From Galeruca laticollis (lineage: Eukaryota > Arthropoda > Insecta > Coleoptera > Chrysomelidae): a stretch of DNA of 64,000 nt. A program made the translations under genes and the position numbers. Under the pieces are notes generated by a model, which ran no database searches, was not told the origin of the DNA, and saw nothing but the letters and a program-made list of their open reading frames with translations. The DNA lies in assembly GCA_963921935.1 (NCBI GenBank), contig OY998184.1, forward strand, positions 34,977,256 through 35,041,255. Direction: 5' to 3'. This document shows, piece after piece, positions 10,401 through 21,203 of this stretch (its first letter is position 1; each line of letters begins with the position of its first letter).

Positions 10401-10984
10401 TAGTATGAAATATAGAATATAGAATATATGAAACATAGAAATTAAAGACATGAAATTGGAAGATGGAAACAAAGATAATTGAAACAACAAATAAATCAAA
10501 TGTTACGAAGAATGTCAGAAAGAGTAAATATGAATAATGAGGTACAATATTCACTAACGATCAGAAATTAGACGCCGAAATTACAACTCAGATCAATTAA
10601 AACAACAAGATTATATTACTCGATCAACAAATCGATTTGGAAATTAAAAATAAAATGATCGCTTTGGATTTTCTGATAGAAAATCCCTCGGATTTTCTTT
10701 TTATTGCAGAATACCTACATATCTAGGTCTAATGAGTACATCATATTTCCAAATAAAATAATGTAATGTGCCTATTCACTCACGTATTTCAGCACCTAAG
10801 ATGGTAGAATTTAATGTGAATATTGAAGTACTTGTATAATTTTAAATAAGAATTAAATTATCTATATTAATAAAAGTAAGGCGATACTAGGTATCGCTCT
10901 GTTGATTTTAATTCTCCTTTTATTTAATGGAAAAATTTCAACGTATTGAATTTCAGAATGTTACAAAGAAAGACCTTGCCAACT
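10401..10984. other. AT-rich intergenic DNA
   Basis: Contains the repeated word ATAGAATATAGAATAT near 10410-10430 and otherwise nothing recognisable. It separates the Gypsy-A end from the promoter of the secreted-protein gene. Confidence 0.5.
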
Positions 10985-11022
10985 TATATAAATAGAAATA
11001 ATAAAAACAGAGCATTTCAGTT
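10985..11022 (+). promoter_or_regulatory. TATA box and arthropod initiator of the secreted-protein gene
   Basis: TATATAAAT at 10985-10993 and TTCAGTT at 11016-11022; the likely start A at 11019 is about 32 bp downstream of the TATA box, the usual spacing. The initiator matches the arthropod TCAGT type. This leaves a 5' leader of about 35 nt before the ATG at 11054. Confidence 0.65.
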
Positions 11023-11053
11023 TTGAACTAATTGTTAAATACACAATACAAAT

Positions 11054-12798
11054 ATGAAGATACAAGTAAGTTCCAATCATTTTGTTAATATCAGAAATCT
11101 TAAAAATGTTGAGCACAGTATGTGCATAAATTTAAAAGTTTTGCACTACTCACTTTTGATGTGAAGGAGTTTTTTGTTGGCTAATACATATCATCAAAAA
11201 CGTAGGGCGAAATTCTTTTTGTTAGAAATCCGTGTCTTATTCTACAGGTTTCTTTAGTTTTAGATACAATAAAATAATATAAAATTAGAGCGAATTCAAA
11301 AGCTAGTTTCCTAACTTCTTTCGGATGCAGTCCATAAAATATATCAGCACATTTGATAAGGTACAAAGCTAAACTTTTGTCCATTTCGTCAGTAGACACT
11401 AGTTTTATTTTGAAATTAGGAATGAGATTTAAATTATTCATTCCCTCCCCTCTAGCTTTCTTTACAAAGTCAAAAAGTCGGGATTTCGTCTTCGAGCACT
11501 TTTTCTAATCGACATATTAACTTTCAATACTGATGATAACGCTGGTTTCATACCTTCTGAAAAAGTGGGATCAGTACGTTTCTTTGGAATCATTATTAAG
11601 ACACGAGTACACAAATACCTAAAATAGTGAAATTTACATGCAGATATCTAAGCATTCTTTTTTAAATACTACTAAGGTACATTGGACACCCGAGAGATAG
11701 TTCGAACACGTCGTCCGAAGTAAGTATCCCCAAATAACCAAATATAACAAAAATGGCGTCAACAAAAAAAGTTAGTTAGAAATAGAAATGATTTTTATAT
11801 TAACATGTAGACATATCTATGTTGTTATTATGGTATAAAAGTCATCCAATGGAAATGCTTACAAAGTAATTACAAAATATTTCATCCAAGACTCCAAATA
11901 TCATCTACCCTCTCTAACTTTCAAACACACAGTAAACTGGAAATTGTGAACACACCATATGATTTAGCAAGAAAACTGCCCCATAGCGTTGGATTTCTCA
12001 AAATGAAATCTTAATGTAACCGCGAAATTTGAATGTGTCGAGAGTATCGCACTGTCCGAACTAACCCGACTTTTCCCTATCAAGATAGTTTTGGCAGTGT
12101 ATTTATAAAATAATGAACAATCATCAAAAAAGAAATATCTCCATATATTATGGTCTGCTGTCAATTATTGTTCACAAATAGTTCCTTATTTGAAATTCAA
12201 TTATCAATGTCGAATTTTCAGTTATTCGTTTAACAAATAACTTATTTTTATATTTCGACGAACGTGATTTTTCGAAGTACTTATTAAAATGTCGATTTTC
12301 CTTTTATTTCAGATATGGTTTTTAGTTTTCATATCTGCAGTCAACCTAGTTACTTCTGGTTATCTTCTCGATCATCACCCTCTACCTCCTAACCTTATTA
12401 CATCTAGTACTGTTATTGGTAGTTCTGCAGGAGGAACTCCTTCCTCGGGCGCCTACTCTACCTCCCAACTTACTCAAACAGTTTCAACTTCTCCCCAGCA
12501 AATCCGGTCATCCATTTCAACATATCATCCTTTAAACTATAATGGCAGAATAAACCAGAATACATATCAGTCTGGTCATAATCAAAGGGATAATCAATCT
12601 CGTTATTTATCCCAATTTACCCCAAACCGGTTATATAATCCCAGTCAAGCCAATAACTATAATACAAACCATCCTTCTGTATTGACATATCGCTCATATG
12701 ACAATCAAGGTCCAAGAAATTACAATCAAGATCGAAGAGTTTATTATCAAAGATTAAATAATGATTATGATACTCATAACAATTATGGAGAATATTAA
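11054..12798 (+). CDS. secreted Asn/Tyr/Ser-rich protein, two exons (cuticle-gene-like structure)
   Basis: Exon 1 is only ATG AAG ATA CAA (11054-11065), followed by GTAAGT. Exon 2 starts after TTTTATTTCAG at 12313 and runs to the stop at 12796-12798. The phases join exactly, giving a protein of 165 residues. It begins MKIQ-IWFLVFISAVNLVTSG, a good signal peptide. The mature part is low-complexity: Ser/Thr-rich near the front, then rich in Asn, Tyr, Gln and Arg, with YNP/NYN/YYQ-type words and no Cys. An intron splitting the signal peptide after four codons, plus the TATA/initiator promoter, is typical of insect cuticular and other secreted structural protein genes. No known family motif (such as the Rebers-Riddiford consensus) is visible, so function is not assigned. 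An in-frame ATG at 12289 lies in the intron and is not used in this model. Confidence 0.7.
11181..11592 (-). pseudogene. pogo/Tigger transposase N-terminal relic
   Basis: Lies on the minus strand within the intron of the secreted-protein gene. It starts MIPKKRTDPTFSEGMKPAL (from 11592) and continues after a frameshift with LVSTDEMDKSLALYLIKCADIFYGLHPKEVRKLAFEFAL (about 11410-11265). This is the Psq-type and CENP-B-type helix-turn-helix DNA-binding region of insect pogo transposases. The DDE domain is absent. Confidence 0.65.
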
Positions 12799-13233
12799 AA
12801 CTGATTTACATGTCTGGACTGTGATTTTGTTTACGTTACTATAATTCATGAAAAGACTGCTTTAAATACCAAATCTTTTTATATATTTTATGGGAAAGTA
12901 AATCAATATACGATAGTTAAAATGTCTTTTATTATTGAAGATCATTTAAGAAATACCATCTACGACTTATTCCCTGTTTAATAAGTTAATAGGGGAGACT
13001 GCTCTAGGTACCTTATTAATACCATTTTTTTTAAATGCCTGTAATTAGCAACTAAAATTATATTTACTTTTTATTGTATAAGGTACTAATTACAGAGTAT
13101 ACATAACCATAATACTGTTGTTATTTTCATTACAAACGTTTATAGAACTTAACCCCAAAAACAATTTAAGAAATTTTAAAAAATGACTTAAGGTACAGCA
13201 TCACGTTGTACATTGAGCCACAAAGTAATGTAC
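12799..13233. other. 3' flank of the secreted-protein gene
   Basis: AT-rich; presumably contains the 3' UTR. No canonical AATAAA close to the stop was recognised. Nothing else is seen before the LTR at 13234. Confidence 0.4.
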
Positions 13234-13722
13234 TGTTACGAAATAGCACACTAGTGTAGTCCCTGAATCCGACTCTGTCTAAGCCATGTATGAAAGTTAA
13301 AATTTTGGCGGATGCGCATGGATTTCTTAGAACTGTTTACGATTTTTTGTGACTATCTTGTCTAGACATTGCTTTAGTGACCAGTCTTATCTAGAAAATT
13401 CCAGAGAGCCGATTGTTTTTGTGTAAGCCATAATCCAGAATTATCTAGGCACTAATATATAAAGGACCGACCAGCAGGAGAAGTTTAGTTTATAAAGTGA
13501 TCCTTCGATATAAACAGCGAACAAGTAAATAGTCTGAGTAGTGAAGTGTTTATATAAATTAATGTAAGTGAATATACTGTGTATATAATATAAGTTAGTG
13601 AATAGTGTAGTGAATATATAAATTAAGTTAGTATACATAACGTGTGTGTATAAATTTATCCCACCCGTAATAAAAACGTTTAAATAAATAAGAAAAACAT
13701 TACATTGGTGTCAGAAGTGGGA
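13234..13722 (+). repeat. 5' LTR and primer binding site of Gypsy-B
   Basis: LTR 13234-13704 starts TGTTACGAAATAGC and ends ACATTACA. The primer binding site TTGGTGTCAGAAGTGGGA follows at 13705-13722, complementary to a tRNA-Leu-type 3' end. Confidence 0.85.
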
Positions 13723-13748
13723 TAATATAAATAAATATCTGCGCAACA

Positions 13749-15000
13749 ATGGCCAAGAGACTAAGTGACCTTAAAGTGACGGAACTAAGAACAGAATTGG
13801 AAAATCGCGAGTTGGAAACATCCGGTAATAAAAGTGAATTAGTAGAAAGACTTAAAGTGGCACTGGTAAGTGATGGCTTCGATCCCGAAACATTATTATT
13901 TAAAGACGAGACTTCCACCTTAATCTCGTCAATTTCTGCCGATATTTCAACCATGAATGAGAAGATTTCTACTATGAAGATATTTCTACTAATATGGACG
14001 AGAAGATTTCCACTATGAAGAACGATGTTTCTACTAATAAGGACGAGAAGATTTCCACTATGAAGAATGACATTTCTGCCGATATCTTATCGTTAAAAAA
14101 TGACATTGCTGCTGACGTCGAGAATAAAATTTCGTCTCTAAAATCATACATTGAAAATAAGATGACACCGATAGACGAGAAAATTCAGGAATTAGAGAGA
14201 AATATGGCAAATTTAAGAACACAAGACACGCCAGCAGAAGAAAAGAAGATTGAACATATAAAACCCTGCAAGCCAGAAATAAACTCCAGGATAGAAGACA
14301 TTGGCAGTCTTGCACGAGTCAAGACCCCAGCATTCGACGGAAAGGCATCGTGGACAAATTATGTGAAACAGTTTGAAGCAGCTGCTAGAGTGAATAATTG
14401 GTCCGACAGTGAGAAGGCAGTAAACTTGACCATCGCGCTTCGGGGAGATGCCTTAGATGTACTCCAGACGATAACTCTGGAAGAAACAGATGACTTCGAG
14501 CAGCTGAAGAAGAGGTTGGATATGCGATATGGTCACGAACATCTAGAACATTTGTACCAGTCTCAGCTGAAGAACCGAAGGCAGAAACGTGACGATGTCC
14601 TTCAAGAGTATGAAATGGATATTGCCTGACTCGTTCGATTGGCTTATCCATCAGCACCAGAGACATGATGGAATGTCTGGGCATCCAGACCTTTATTGAT
14701 GGCTTACGTGACCCCGATATGCAGAGGACGCTTCGATTAGTCCATCCCAAAACATTGGTCGATGCATTGACTGCTGCTCTTGAATCTGAAGCAGCCACGA
14801 AGGCTTCGGGATATAACAAAGTCAAGGACCATCCAAGAAGAAGGCGATGAAGACAGACTTGACCAGTATGATAAAAAGTATGATGGACAAGAAGCCGAGA
14901 AAAATCAGATGCTGGAATTGTGGCGAGCTAGGGCATGTACGCAGTTCGTGTAAGCGCCCCAGGACTCCTGCAAATCAAGAGCCCCACTCACAGGAAAACT
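13749..15000 (+). pseudogene. gag of Gypsy-B with N-terminal SAP motif
   Basis: ATG 13749 gives MAKRLSDLKVTELRTELENR and continues ELETSGNKSELVERLK, an excellent SAP motif (two helices with LKVxELRxEL and SGxKxxLxxRL) at residues 4-40. SAP motifs bind AT-rich DNA or chromatin in host nuclear proteins. Next comes a heptad-rich coiled coil with the repeated phrase M-D/N-EKISTMKND (13950-14200, crossing a frameshift near 13975). The capsid-like domain SWTNYVKQFEAAARVNNW...LKKRLDMRYGHEHLEHLY spans 14350-14600. Stops and frameshifts follow near 14628 and 14665. A single CX2CX4HX4C knuckle (CWNCGELGHVRSSCK) lies near 14910-14955. Confidence 0.8.
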
Positions 15001-15049
15001 AGAACGAGTCGGCTACGAGGGGACAGCACCGACCCATGATCGTTCCAAA

Positions 15050-15660
15050 GACCCTCTCATACTGATAGCTTCTCTCAGATGTCGCAACGATAGTGTGTAT
15101 GTAGATCGCGAATTGAATGGCAAGAGATATACTCTGCTGGTAGACACTGGAGCAACTAGAACCATTATACGACCCGAGATAATAAACTCCAAGAAGAAGC
15201 TTTTACCAACGAGACTGCGACTGCGGACCGCCACAGGTGAGAGTGCCAACGTTCACGGGGGAGACACAAATCCAATTGGGAATTGCCGTAGAAAAGTTCA
15301 CACATACAGTAATCGTAGCTGACATTGAATAAGACGTGATTCTGGGAATGGACGTAATGAATCTACATGGCTTCCAATTGAACTTTAAAAACAGAACAAA
15401 TAAAGTGGGTTCCGTTGAGGTATTCCTTCATCCATATGAAGGCAGCACGGTGTTAGCAGCTGTACAGGAAGATACCGTTCTACCTGGACGAAGCGAAACC
15501 ATGATAGTAGCGGGGCTACAGGGAATCATGCAGGAAGGTACACCGTTTATGATAAAGCCAAGGAACCACGACGAAGAAGTTGGCAAAGGAGTACTATTGG
15601 AAAAGGATTGGTTACGTCGTCGAAGGGTATCCCAGTACGATTGATAAACGTGAACGATTA
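15050..15660 (+). pseudogene. retroviral-type aspartic protease of Gypsy-B
   Basis: VDRELNGKRYTLLVDTGATRTIIRPEI at about 15098-15180 contains the catalytic D-T-G. The flap side and C-terminal ILGMDVMNLHGFQLNF lie at 15337-15385 after a frameshift/stop near 15325. It would process Gag-Pol. The spacing between DTGA and ILGMD is usual for gypsy retropepsins. Confidence 0.75.
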
Positions 15661-15809
15661 CTCAATTACCATCAAGAAGGAAACAAAAATTGGATCCGGC
15701 GTACCAGTGACGTCTGTAGTTCGTCAAACAACTACCACTGACAATTATAATGCTAGATTTGAACAAATGTTATCACTAGCTGGTCAATCCTTGAATTGAG
15801 CTGAAAAAA

Positions 15810-16800
15810 GAGAATGAAAGAATTTCTCTTGCAGTATCCAGACCTATTCGTACCAAAAGGAGGAAAGACTGGTAGAACATCAGCCGTCAAACACAAAATA
15901 TATACGGGTGATGCCAAGCCAATTAGGCAATCAGCTCGAAACTACCACAAGCGAAGAGAGAGGAAGCTGAAAAAATAGTTAGAGAAATAGAAGAAGAGAA
16001 AGTAATAGAACCATCTACTAGTCCATGGCTGTCTCCAGTGGTGCTCGTCAAGAAAAAGGATGGAACTACGAGATTCTGCGTGCGACTATCGCCAGCTAAG
16101 CAACGTGACGAAGAAAGACAGCTATCCTCTGCCTCGAATCGACGATACGTTAAATACTTTGGCCGGCACCAAACTGTTTTCTACCATGGACCTGAAGTCT
16201 GGTTATTGGCAAGTAGAAATGGACTGCTTTTACCACCGGATCTGGACTATGACAATTCAACGTCATGCCATTCGGGCTCTGTAATGCGCCTGCGACATTT
16301 GAAAGACTCATGGAAAATGTCTTGAGAGGGTTGTCTTGGAAGACATGCCTGGTCTATTTGGACGACATAGTAGTACTGAGGAAGACATTTGATGAACACC
16401 TGAAAAATTTGGAAGACGTATTCAAACGACTGCAAGCTGCCCTGCTCATGTTAAGCCCGAAGAAATGTCAGCTGTTCCAAAACCGAGTCAACTAGCTAAG
16501 CCATTTAGTGAGCAATAAAGAGGTGGCGGATCCAGCGAAAATTGCTTCCATTCAGCAATGGCCGCAACCAACCGACAAATATCAAATTAGGAGTTTCCTT
16601 GGACTTTGCACATATTATAGAAGATTTATCAGGAAGTTTGGAGATACTGGCAATCCTCTAACTCGACTTACAGAAGAAGCAAGAGCTTTCCAATGGGACG
16701 AAGACTGTCAAACGGCTTTTGAAACCTGGAAGAGGCATTTAACAATGGCGCCGATATTAGGATACCCATTACCAGAGGGAGACTTTATTCTTGACAATGG
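15810..16800 (+). pseudogene. reverse transcriptase of Gypsy-B
   Basis: Blocks in order: DYRQLSNVTKKDSYPLPRIDDTLNTLAGTKLFSTMDLKSGYWQVEM (16085-16220), a small disruption, then MPFGLCNAPATFERLME (16265-16315), the catalytic YLDDIVV (16358-16378), and a thumb plus connection FLGLCTYYRRFIRKFG...WDEDCQTAFETWK (16590-16735). Frameshifts near 16090 and 16230 and a stop near 16495. Translation is cut by the Harbinger element at 16800. Confidence 0.85.
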
Positions 16801-17079
16801 GTGGTATGAATAATACCAGAGTATAAACTCCGAGTAAGTTCTCATGAGCATGAGCATAAAGTATGAGTTTGTACTCCATTTCATATGAATAAAAATATTT
16901 TAATTTGATGAGTTTCTTCTTCTAATACATAAAGTAGATACTCACTATTTAATTTCCAAGCTTGTTCAAACTCCAAAAATTGTTTACAAACAATTCCTGT
17001 TCGATAGCAGGTTTTCGGCATATGCCGTCATTTGTTATTAGTGCCTATTTGCGAAGCAATTAATCAACGTATTAGTACA

Positions 17080-18050
17080 ATGAGTGAAAGCAGTGAAGAT
17101 GAAGAGTGTAATAAAAGTTGCGAATCGCAAATGGGATTAGTGCATATGCTTCGTGATTTTCCCATACTTTTGTCGACGTCACAAACACCATCTGTCCGAC
17201 TTTCAAAATCGAAAGCACGCGAAGCGATGAGAAAACAATGGGAGCTTAATTTTGGTTTACAAATAACGACAAGTCAAATCTACAAAAAAATTAACAACAT
17301 GAAATCCAGACTCAAGAAAAAGACTGATATTAATAGAACTGGAAATAAGAAAATCATTTTGCAAGATTGGGAAAAGATTTTGTTGGAAATTATGGAAGGC
17401 GACACAAATCCAGTTCTTACAAAAATTCCAGGTAATGTAATATTTATAAGTAATAATAGAAATAAGGCAACTAAACTATATTTCATCCACAAAGTTATCT
17501 ACACCTTTTTAACCTTGAATTGGAAATAATTAAAATCAAATTGGGAATAATCAAATTTAAATTGGGATAAATCCCAATTCGAAATTCCCAATTTGATTTT
17601 AATTATTCCCAATTCGAATGCGATAAGTCCCAATTTGAAGTTGAAAAGGAGATTTAAAAAACATAATTTTGTTAAAACCGAGGTTACCTATTAATAATTG
17701 ATATTTTATTTTTTATTACTTCAATTTGAACTTTAATTTCAGGAGCATTATCTGTCGGCACACAACAAACAGACGCAACACAAGGCAGTAGTTATGAAGA
17801 TAAAATTCGCAGACATTCAACTTCTACTTCTAAAACGTATACGACAAATGATGATGCTGCTAGTGAAGTACATCCACCTAAAAAAACGAAACATAATGGA
17901 AGTAGTTCTCTTGAAAAATATGAAACAAACCTTACTAAACAACTTTCAAATACCGAACTACAAAGACTAGTTTTGCTGAAACAACTAAGAGTTTTGGAAA
18001 TGACGGAGGAAAAACTGAAGAGAGAGCTAAATCCATATTTCATTGAATAA
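17080..18050 (+). CDS. Harbinger Myb/SANT-like DNA-binding protein, two exons
   Basis: Exon 1 runs from ATG 17080 (MSESSEDEEC...) to 17431, with donor CAG|GTAATG. Exon 2 begins after TTAATTTCAG at 17743 and ends at the stop 18048-18050; the phases join as Pro-Gly-Ala-Leu. Exon 1 carries LSKSKAREAMRKQWELNFGLQITTSQIYKKINNMKSRLKKKTDINRTGN, a Myb/MADF-like helical region with a basic patch typical of the second protein of Harbinger elements. Exon 2 is Ser/Lys-rich and ends in a coiled coil (LQRLVLLKQLRVLEMTEEKLKREL). The partner protein helps the transposase enter the nucleus and bind the termini. No stop is seen in this model, so it may be intact although its transposase is not. Confidence 0.65.
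17515..17616. repeat. inverted repeat (hairpin) inside the Myb-like gene intron
   Basis: Arms of about 33 bp (TTGAATTGGAAATAATTAAAATC... at 17515 and its near-exact reverse complement ending about 17616) flank a 36-bp spacer that itself carries ATTGGGAT/ATCCCAAT inverted words. It could be a tiny foldback insertion. Confidence 0.7.
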
Positions 18051-18243
18051 TCTACTTCAAACAATAGTACTATCGCTGACAGTAAAACAGTAAAACTTAC
18101 ATTAATTTATAATATTTAAATATATTTTTTGAATAGTTGCAAAATAAAACACGTAAGTTGTGACAAAAAATGTTAAAATCATTAATATGTTTTGTATTCT
18201 AACTTTTTCTTACCCCCTTACGGTAGAGCAAGAATGATTTCTG

Positions 18244-19207
18244 CTAATGCAGATCGCCTCCGCTTTGTCTAATATTATCGTCAACTTCATCTTGTACCGG
18301 GTACGGAACCGGAATATCTTGTATTAGTGGCTGCATTGTATCGAGCTCATCATTTAAATATTTTGCTACATTATGTAACATAAAACAGCATATAACAAGC
18401 TTTGGAACTTTTTCTATCGACACCCGAATTTTATATTGAAGCATCGGAATTCGTTGTTTTAGTTGCCCAAAACATCTTTCAATTATTACACGCTCCTTTG
18501 TAAATAAATTGTTATAAGCATGTTCTGTCGGGGTATTAGGATTTCTAAAGGGTACCATTAACTACGGTGCTATGCCATAACCTTCATCTCCTAAAAGTAA
18601 TGCATTTGACCTCTTAATCTCATTCCTTGCAATGTCGTAAATTTGTGAGTTGTTACATATCCATGAATCATGGACAGATCCTGGCACGATGCGTCAACGC
18701 TTGTAAACCACTCATCTGCATTGCAAGTGGCTTGAACATTGATGCTATGATATCCCTTGCGATTAATATATTCATCACCATGAAGAGGTGGTTTTTTTAT
18801 TCTTATGTGGGTGCAATCAATTACACCCACTGCACATGGAAAATTGTACTTTGTATGCCATCTTTCTTTAGCTTTTATAACATCCGCCGCAGTGCGGGGG
18901 AATTTTATCCACTGTTCGCATTTCTCTAGCATCTGGTCAGCAACTTGCGTCACAACTTTACAGACAGTTCTTCTCCTACTCCTGTCTGAAACCCCGGATC
19001 ACCCACATACCTCAAAAATATTTTCATTTTATCAGTGTTACATATAGCACCACCTCTTGTTTCTTCTGATTCTACACCCAAAAAGTTAGTAGATAGCCAC
19101 TCGACATTTTCTTTACTAAATCGATATAATGATTTAAAATCACGATCACACGTACTTCTAGGTTTATAATATTTTTTTAAACGCAAATTGAGCATGAACT
19201 CGGCCAT
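18244..19207 (-). pseudogene. Harbinger DDE transposase (HARBI1-like), frameshifted
   Basis: Starts at ATG 19207 (MAEFMLNLRLKKYYKPRSTCDRDF...). The catalytic region reads VGVIDCTHIRIKKP (first Asp, about 18825-18790), then VDASC (18700), after which a one-base loss shifts the frame. The other frame continues GSVHDSWICNN (second Asp) and LLLGDEGYGIAP with an in-frame TAG (18558-18560). It ends with MVPFRNPNTPTEHAYNNLFTKERVIIERCFGQLKQRIP, which carries the final Glu, down to the stop at 18244. Another disruption sits near 18950. One missing base, one nonsense codon and a further break make it a recent pseudogene. Confidence 0.75.
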
Positions 19208-19439
19208 AGCTCTGCCTCGATCAAACTAAAGTCTGGTTACTATTAGACTCCAAAATTATGGAGTATATTCTCATCCTAAAGAGCATAAACACAATTTTAT
19301 TCATATGAAAAATGAGAATATTCTCACAACAATTGTACATAAGAGTACCTACTCAAGTGGAGTATCTGCTTCTAGTTTTTATTCATACCACGTAGAGTAT
19401 TTAGTCCAAATTTTTAAGTATAAACTGCTCATCAGAAAA

Positions 19440-21040
19440 CTTTAGCCAGTAGTGAAGTCCGTGGAACACTTTTACCAGTATCTCTATGGTAGGAAGTTTT
19501 TAATCCGGACTGATCATGCAGCACTCAAGTGGTTGATGCAGTTCAAGAATCCCGAGGGCCAGATCGCTAGATGGATTGAACGACTTCAAGAGTACGATTT
19601 CAACATCGAACATGGAGCTGGTGTGAGTCACCGAAATGCTGACTCCTTGTCCAGACGGCCGTGCCCAACAGATTGCTCCCACTGCAACAAGACGGAATCT
19701 AGGGAAGCTACAGTTTCAAGAACTACTGTAGTCAACGAGGAATAGTCACCCACCAGGATCAGAGAAGATAAGGAGAATGATCCTCACCTGAAGATGATCC
19801 TGCAATGGAAAGAATAAAATCGGCGACCTACATGACAAGAAGTGTCAAGATTTACACAGGCACTCAAGGCATATTGTGCTGTTGAAAAGAGTCCTTGTAA
19901 ACGATGATGGTTCCGAGATGAGGAGACAGCTAGTTATCCCGAGAGCGAGAGTAGCTGCGGCACTGAAGAAATTACACGACATTCCATCGGGAGGTAATCT
20001 GGGAGTGAAGAAACCCCTTCAGCGAGTTCGTCAAAGGTTTTATTGGATGAACAGCTCCGACTATTCAAAGGACTGGTGTCAGAAATGTACGACTTGTGCT
20101 ACAAGTAATGGACAACATCGCAAGAGAAAGGCTCCCATGAAACAATATAATGTTGGAAGTCCTTTCGAAAGGATTGCTTTAGACATCGCTGGACCATTTC
20201 CGACGACAGAAAATGGTGGTAAATACATCCTGGTTATAATGGATTATTTCACAAAGTGGGTGGAAATTTACGCGATCCCGAATCAAGAGGCCACCACTGT
20301 CGCGGATGTATTGGCGAAAGAATATATCAGTCCACAGTCACCAGGGAAGAAATTTCGAAAGCCATCTATTCCAGGAGATTTGTGACAAGCTGGGAATGAA
20401 GAAGACCAGGACAACAGAATTACACCCACAGTCACATGGAATGGTCGAGAGAATGAACAGGACTATTGGAAAATACCTATCTAAAGTAGTTTCCAGCCAT
20501 CAGAGAGATTGGGACCAATATCTTTCTCTATTCGCATTGGCTTATCGATCTGCCGTGAATGAGTCCATGGGTGAAACTCCTGCGAAAATCCTGTTTGGAC
20601 GTGAAATGAGGCTTCCTTGTGACCTGGAATTTGGCTGTCGGCCTGGGGAAGAACTAGCAGGAGAAGACTACGTGGTCCAATTGAGAAGAGGGCTGGACGA
20701 TATACATGAATTAGTTCGAACAAATCTTCAAGTTTCCAGTGACAGAATGAAAAGTCGGTACGTCACGCAGGCCACAGAAGGCGGTTTTAATGAAGGGGAC
20801 AAAGTATGGTTACACAACCCGACGAGGAGAAAAGGATTTTCTCCAAAATTACAAAAATCTTGGAAAGGTCCATACTTAATCAAGAAAAGGATCAATGATG
20901 CTATATATCGCATAAGAAAGATCCCCAACGGAAAACCAAAAGTAGTTCACCAAAATCCACTAGCGCCATTCGAAGGGGACCATGACCTAGAGAAAGGAGT
21001 AAACCATATTCGTGATGTGTCTGATCCTACCTTCGATTAA
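19440..21040 (+). pseudogene. RNase H end and integrase of Gypsy-B
   Basis: RNase H: VEHFYQYLYGRKFLIRTDHAALKWL (19462-19536), ending SHRNADSLSRR. Integrase HHCC: LHDIPSGGNLGVKKPL...CQKCTTCAT (19973-20105; the usual second His is Asn). Core: LDIAGPFPTTENGGKYILVIMDYFTKW with the first Asp (20178-20262). A 23-bp deletion shifts the frame near 20330. The second catalytic Asp is His (HSHQGRNFE, 20333-20358) and the Glu is in MVERMNRT (20441). The C-terminal chromatin-facing part SPKLQKSWKGPYLIKKRIN...VVHQNPLAPFEGD ends PTFD-stop at 21038-21040. Doubly inactivated. Confidence 0.85.
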
Positions 21041-21043
21041 TTT

Positions 21044-21203
21044 ATGGGCGCGTATGGAGGTACCGGGAAAGCTCGATTATGGAGTCACTTTAGAACAACG
21101 ACAAGATTTGTTCACTCTCCCGTAAGATTATTCATTGGCATACAACATCCCCGCCCGTATCAAGAACGCACGAGGGTTGGCAACCATCTTTCGAAAGAAG
21201 TTA
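21044..21203 (+). pseudogene. start of the macro-domain ORF, Gypsy-B (truncated)
   Basis: Four bases after the integrase stop there is an ATG beginning MGAYGGTGKAR; after a one-base shift it reads DLFTLP, a stop, DYSLAYNIPARIKNARGLATIFRKK, the N-terminal third of the macro domain seen complete in Gypsy-D. The element ends here. The layout suggests the macro domain was originally a separate ORF3 immediately after pol. Confidence 0.65.

Larger units (their letters stand above)
16801..19391. mobile_element. Harbinger (PIF-like) DNA transposon nested in Gypsy-B
   Basis: Termini are inverted copies of GTGGTATGAATAA (16801-16813 and 19379-19391). It contains the two genes expected of Harbinger elements: a Myb/SANT-like DNA-binding protein on the plus strand and the DDE transposase on the minus strand. 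A 3-bp target duplication could not be fixed. About 45 bp right of the element (19392-19440) do not match the gypsy frame. Confidence 0.75.
13234..21203 (+). mobile_element. Gypsy-B: LTR retrotransposon with full pol order, 3'-truncated
   Basis: 5' LTR, primer binding site, SAP-gag, one zinc knuckle, protease, reverse transcriptase (YLDD), part of RNase H, integrase and the beginning of the macro ORF, ending near 21203 without a 3' LTR. A Harbinger transposon (16801-19391) interrupts it at the RT/RNase H border. Multiple frameshifts and stops. It is the only family member here that retains protease and RT, so it approximates the autonomous layout. Confidence 0.85.

Noticed and set aside
12289..12312. 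ATG 12289 as start of the secreted-protein gene
   Set aside because: TTTTATTTCAG directly precedes 12313 and an upstream ATG exon joins in phase to make a better signal peptide; the ATG lies in the polypyrimidine tract.
17792..18064. Minus-strand frame of about 90 codons
   Set aside because: Exactly antisense to exon 2 of the Harbinger Myb-like gene, whose plus-strand reading has the coding features.
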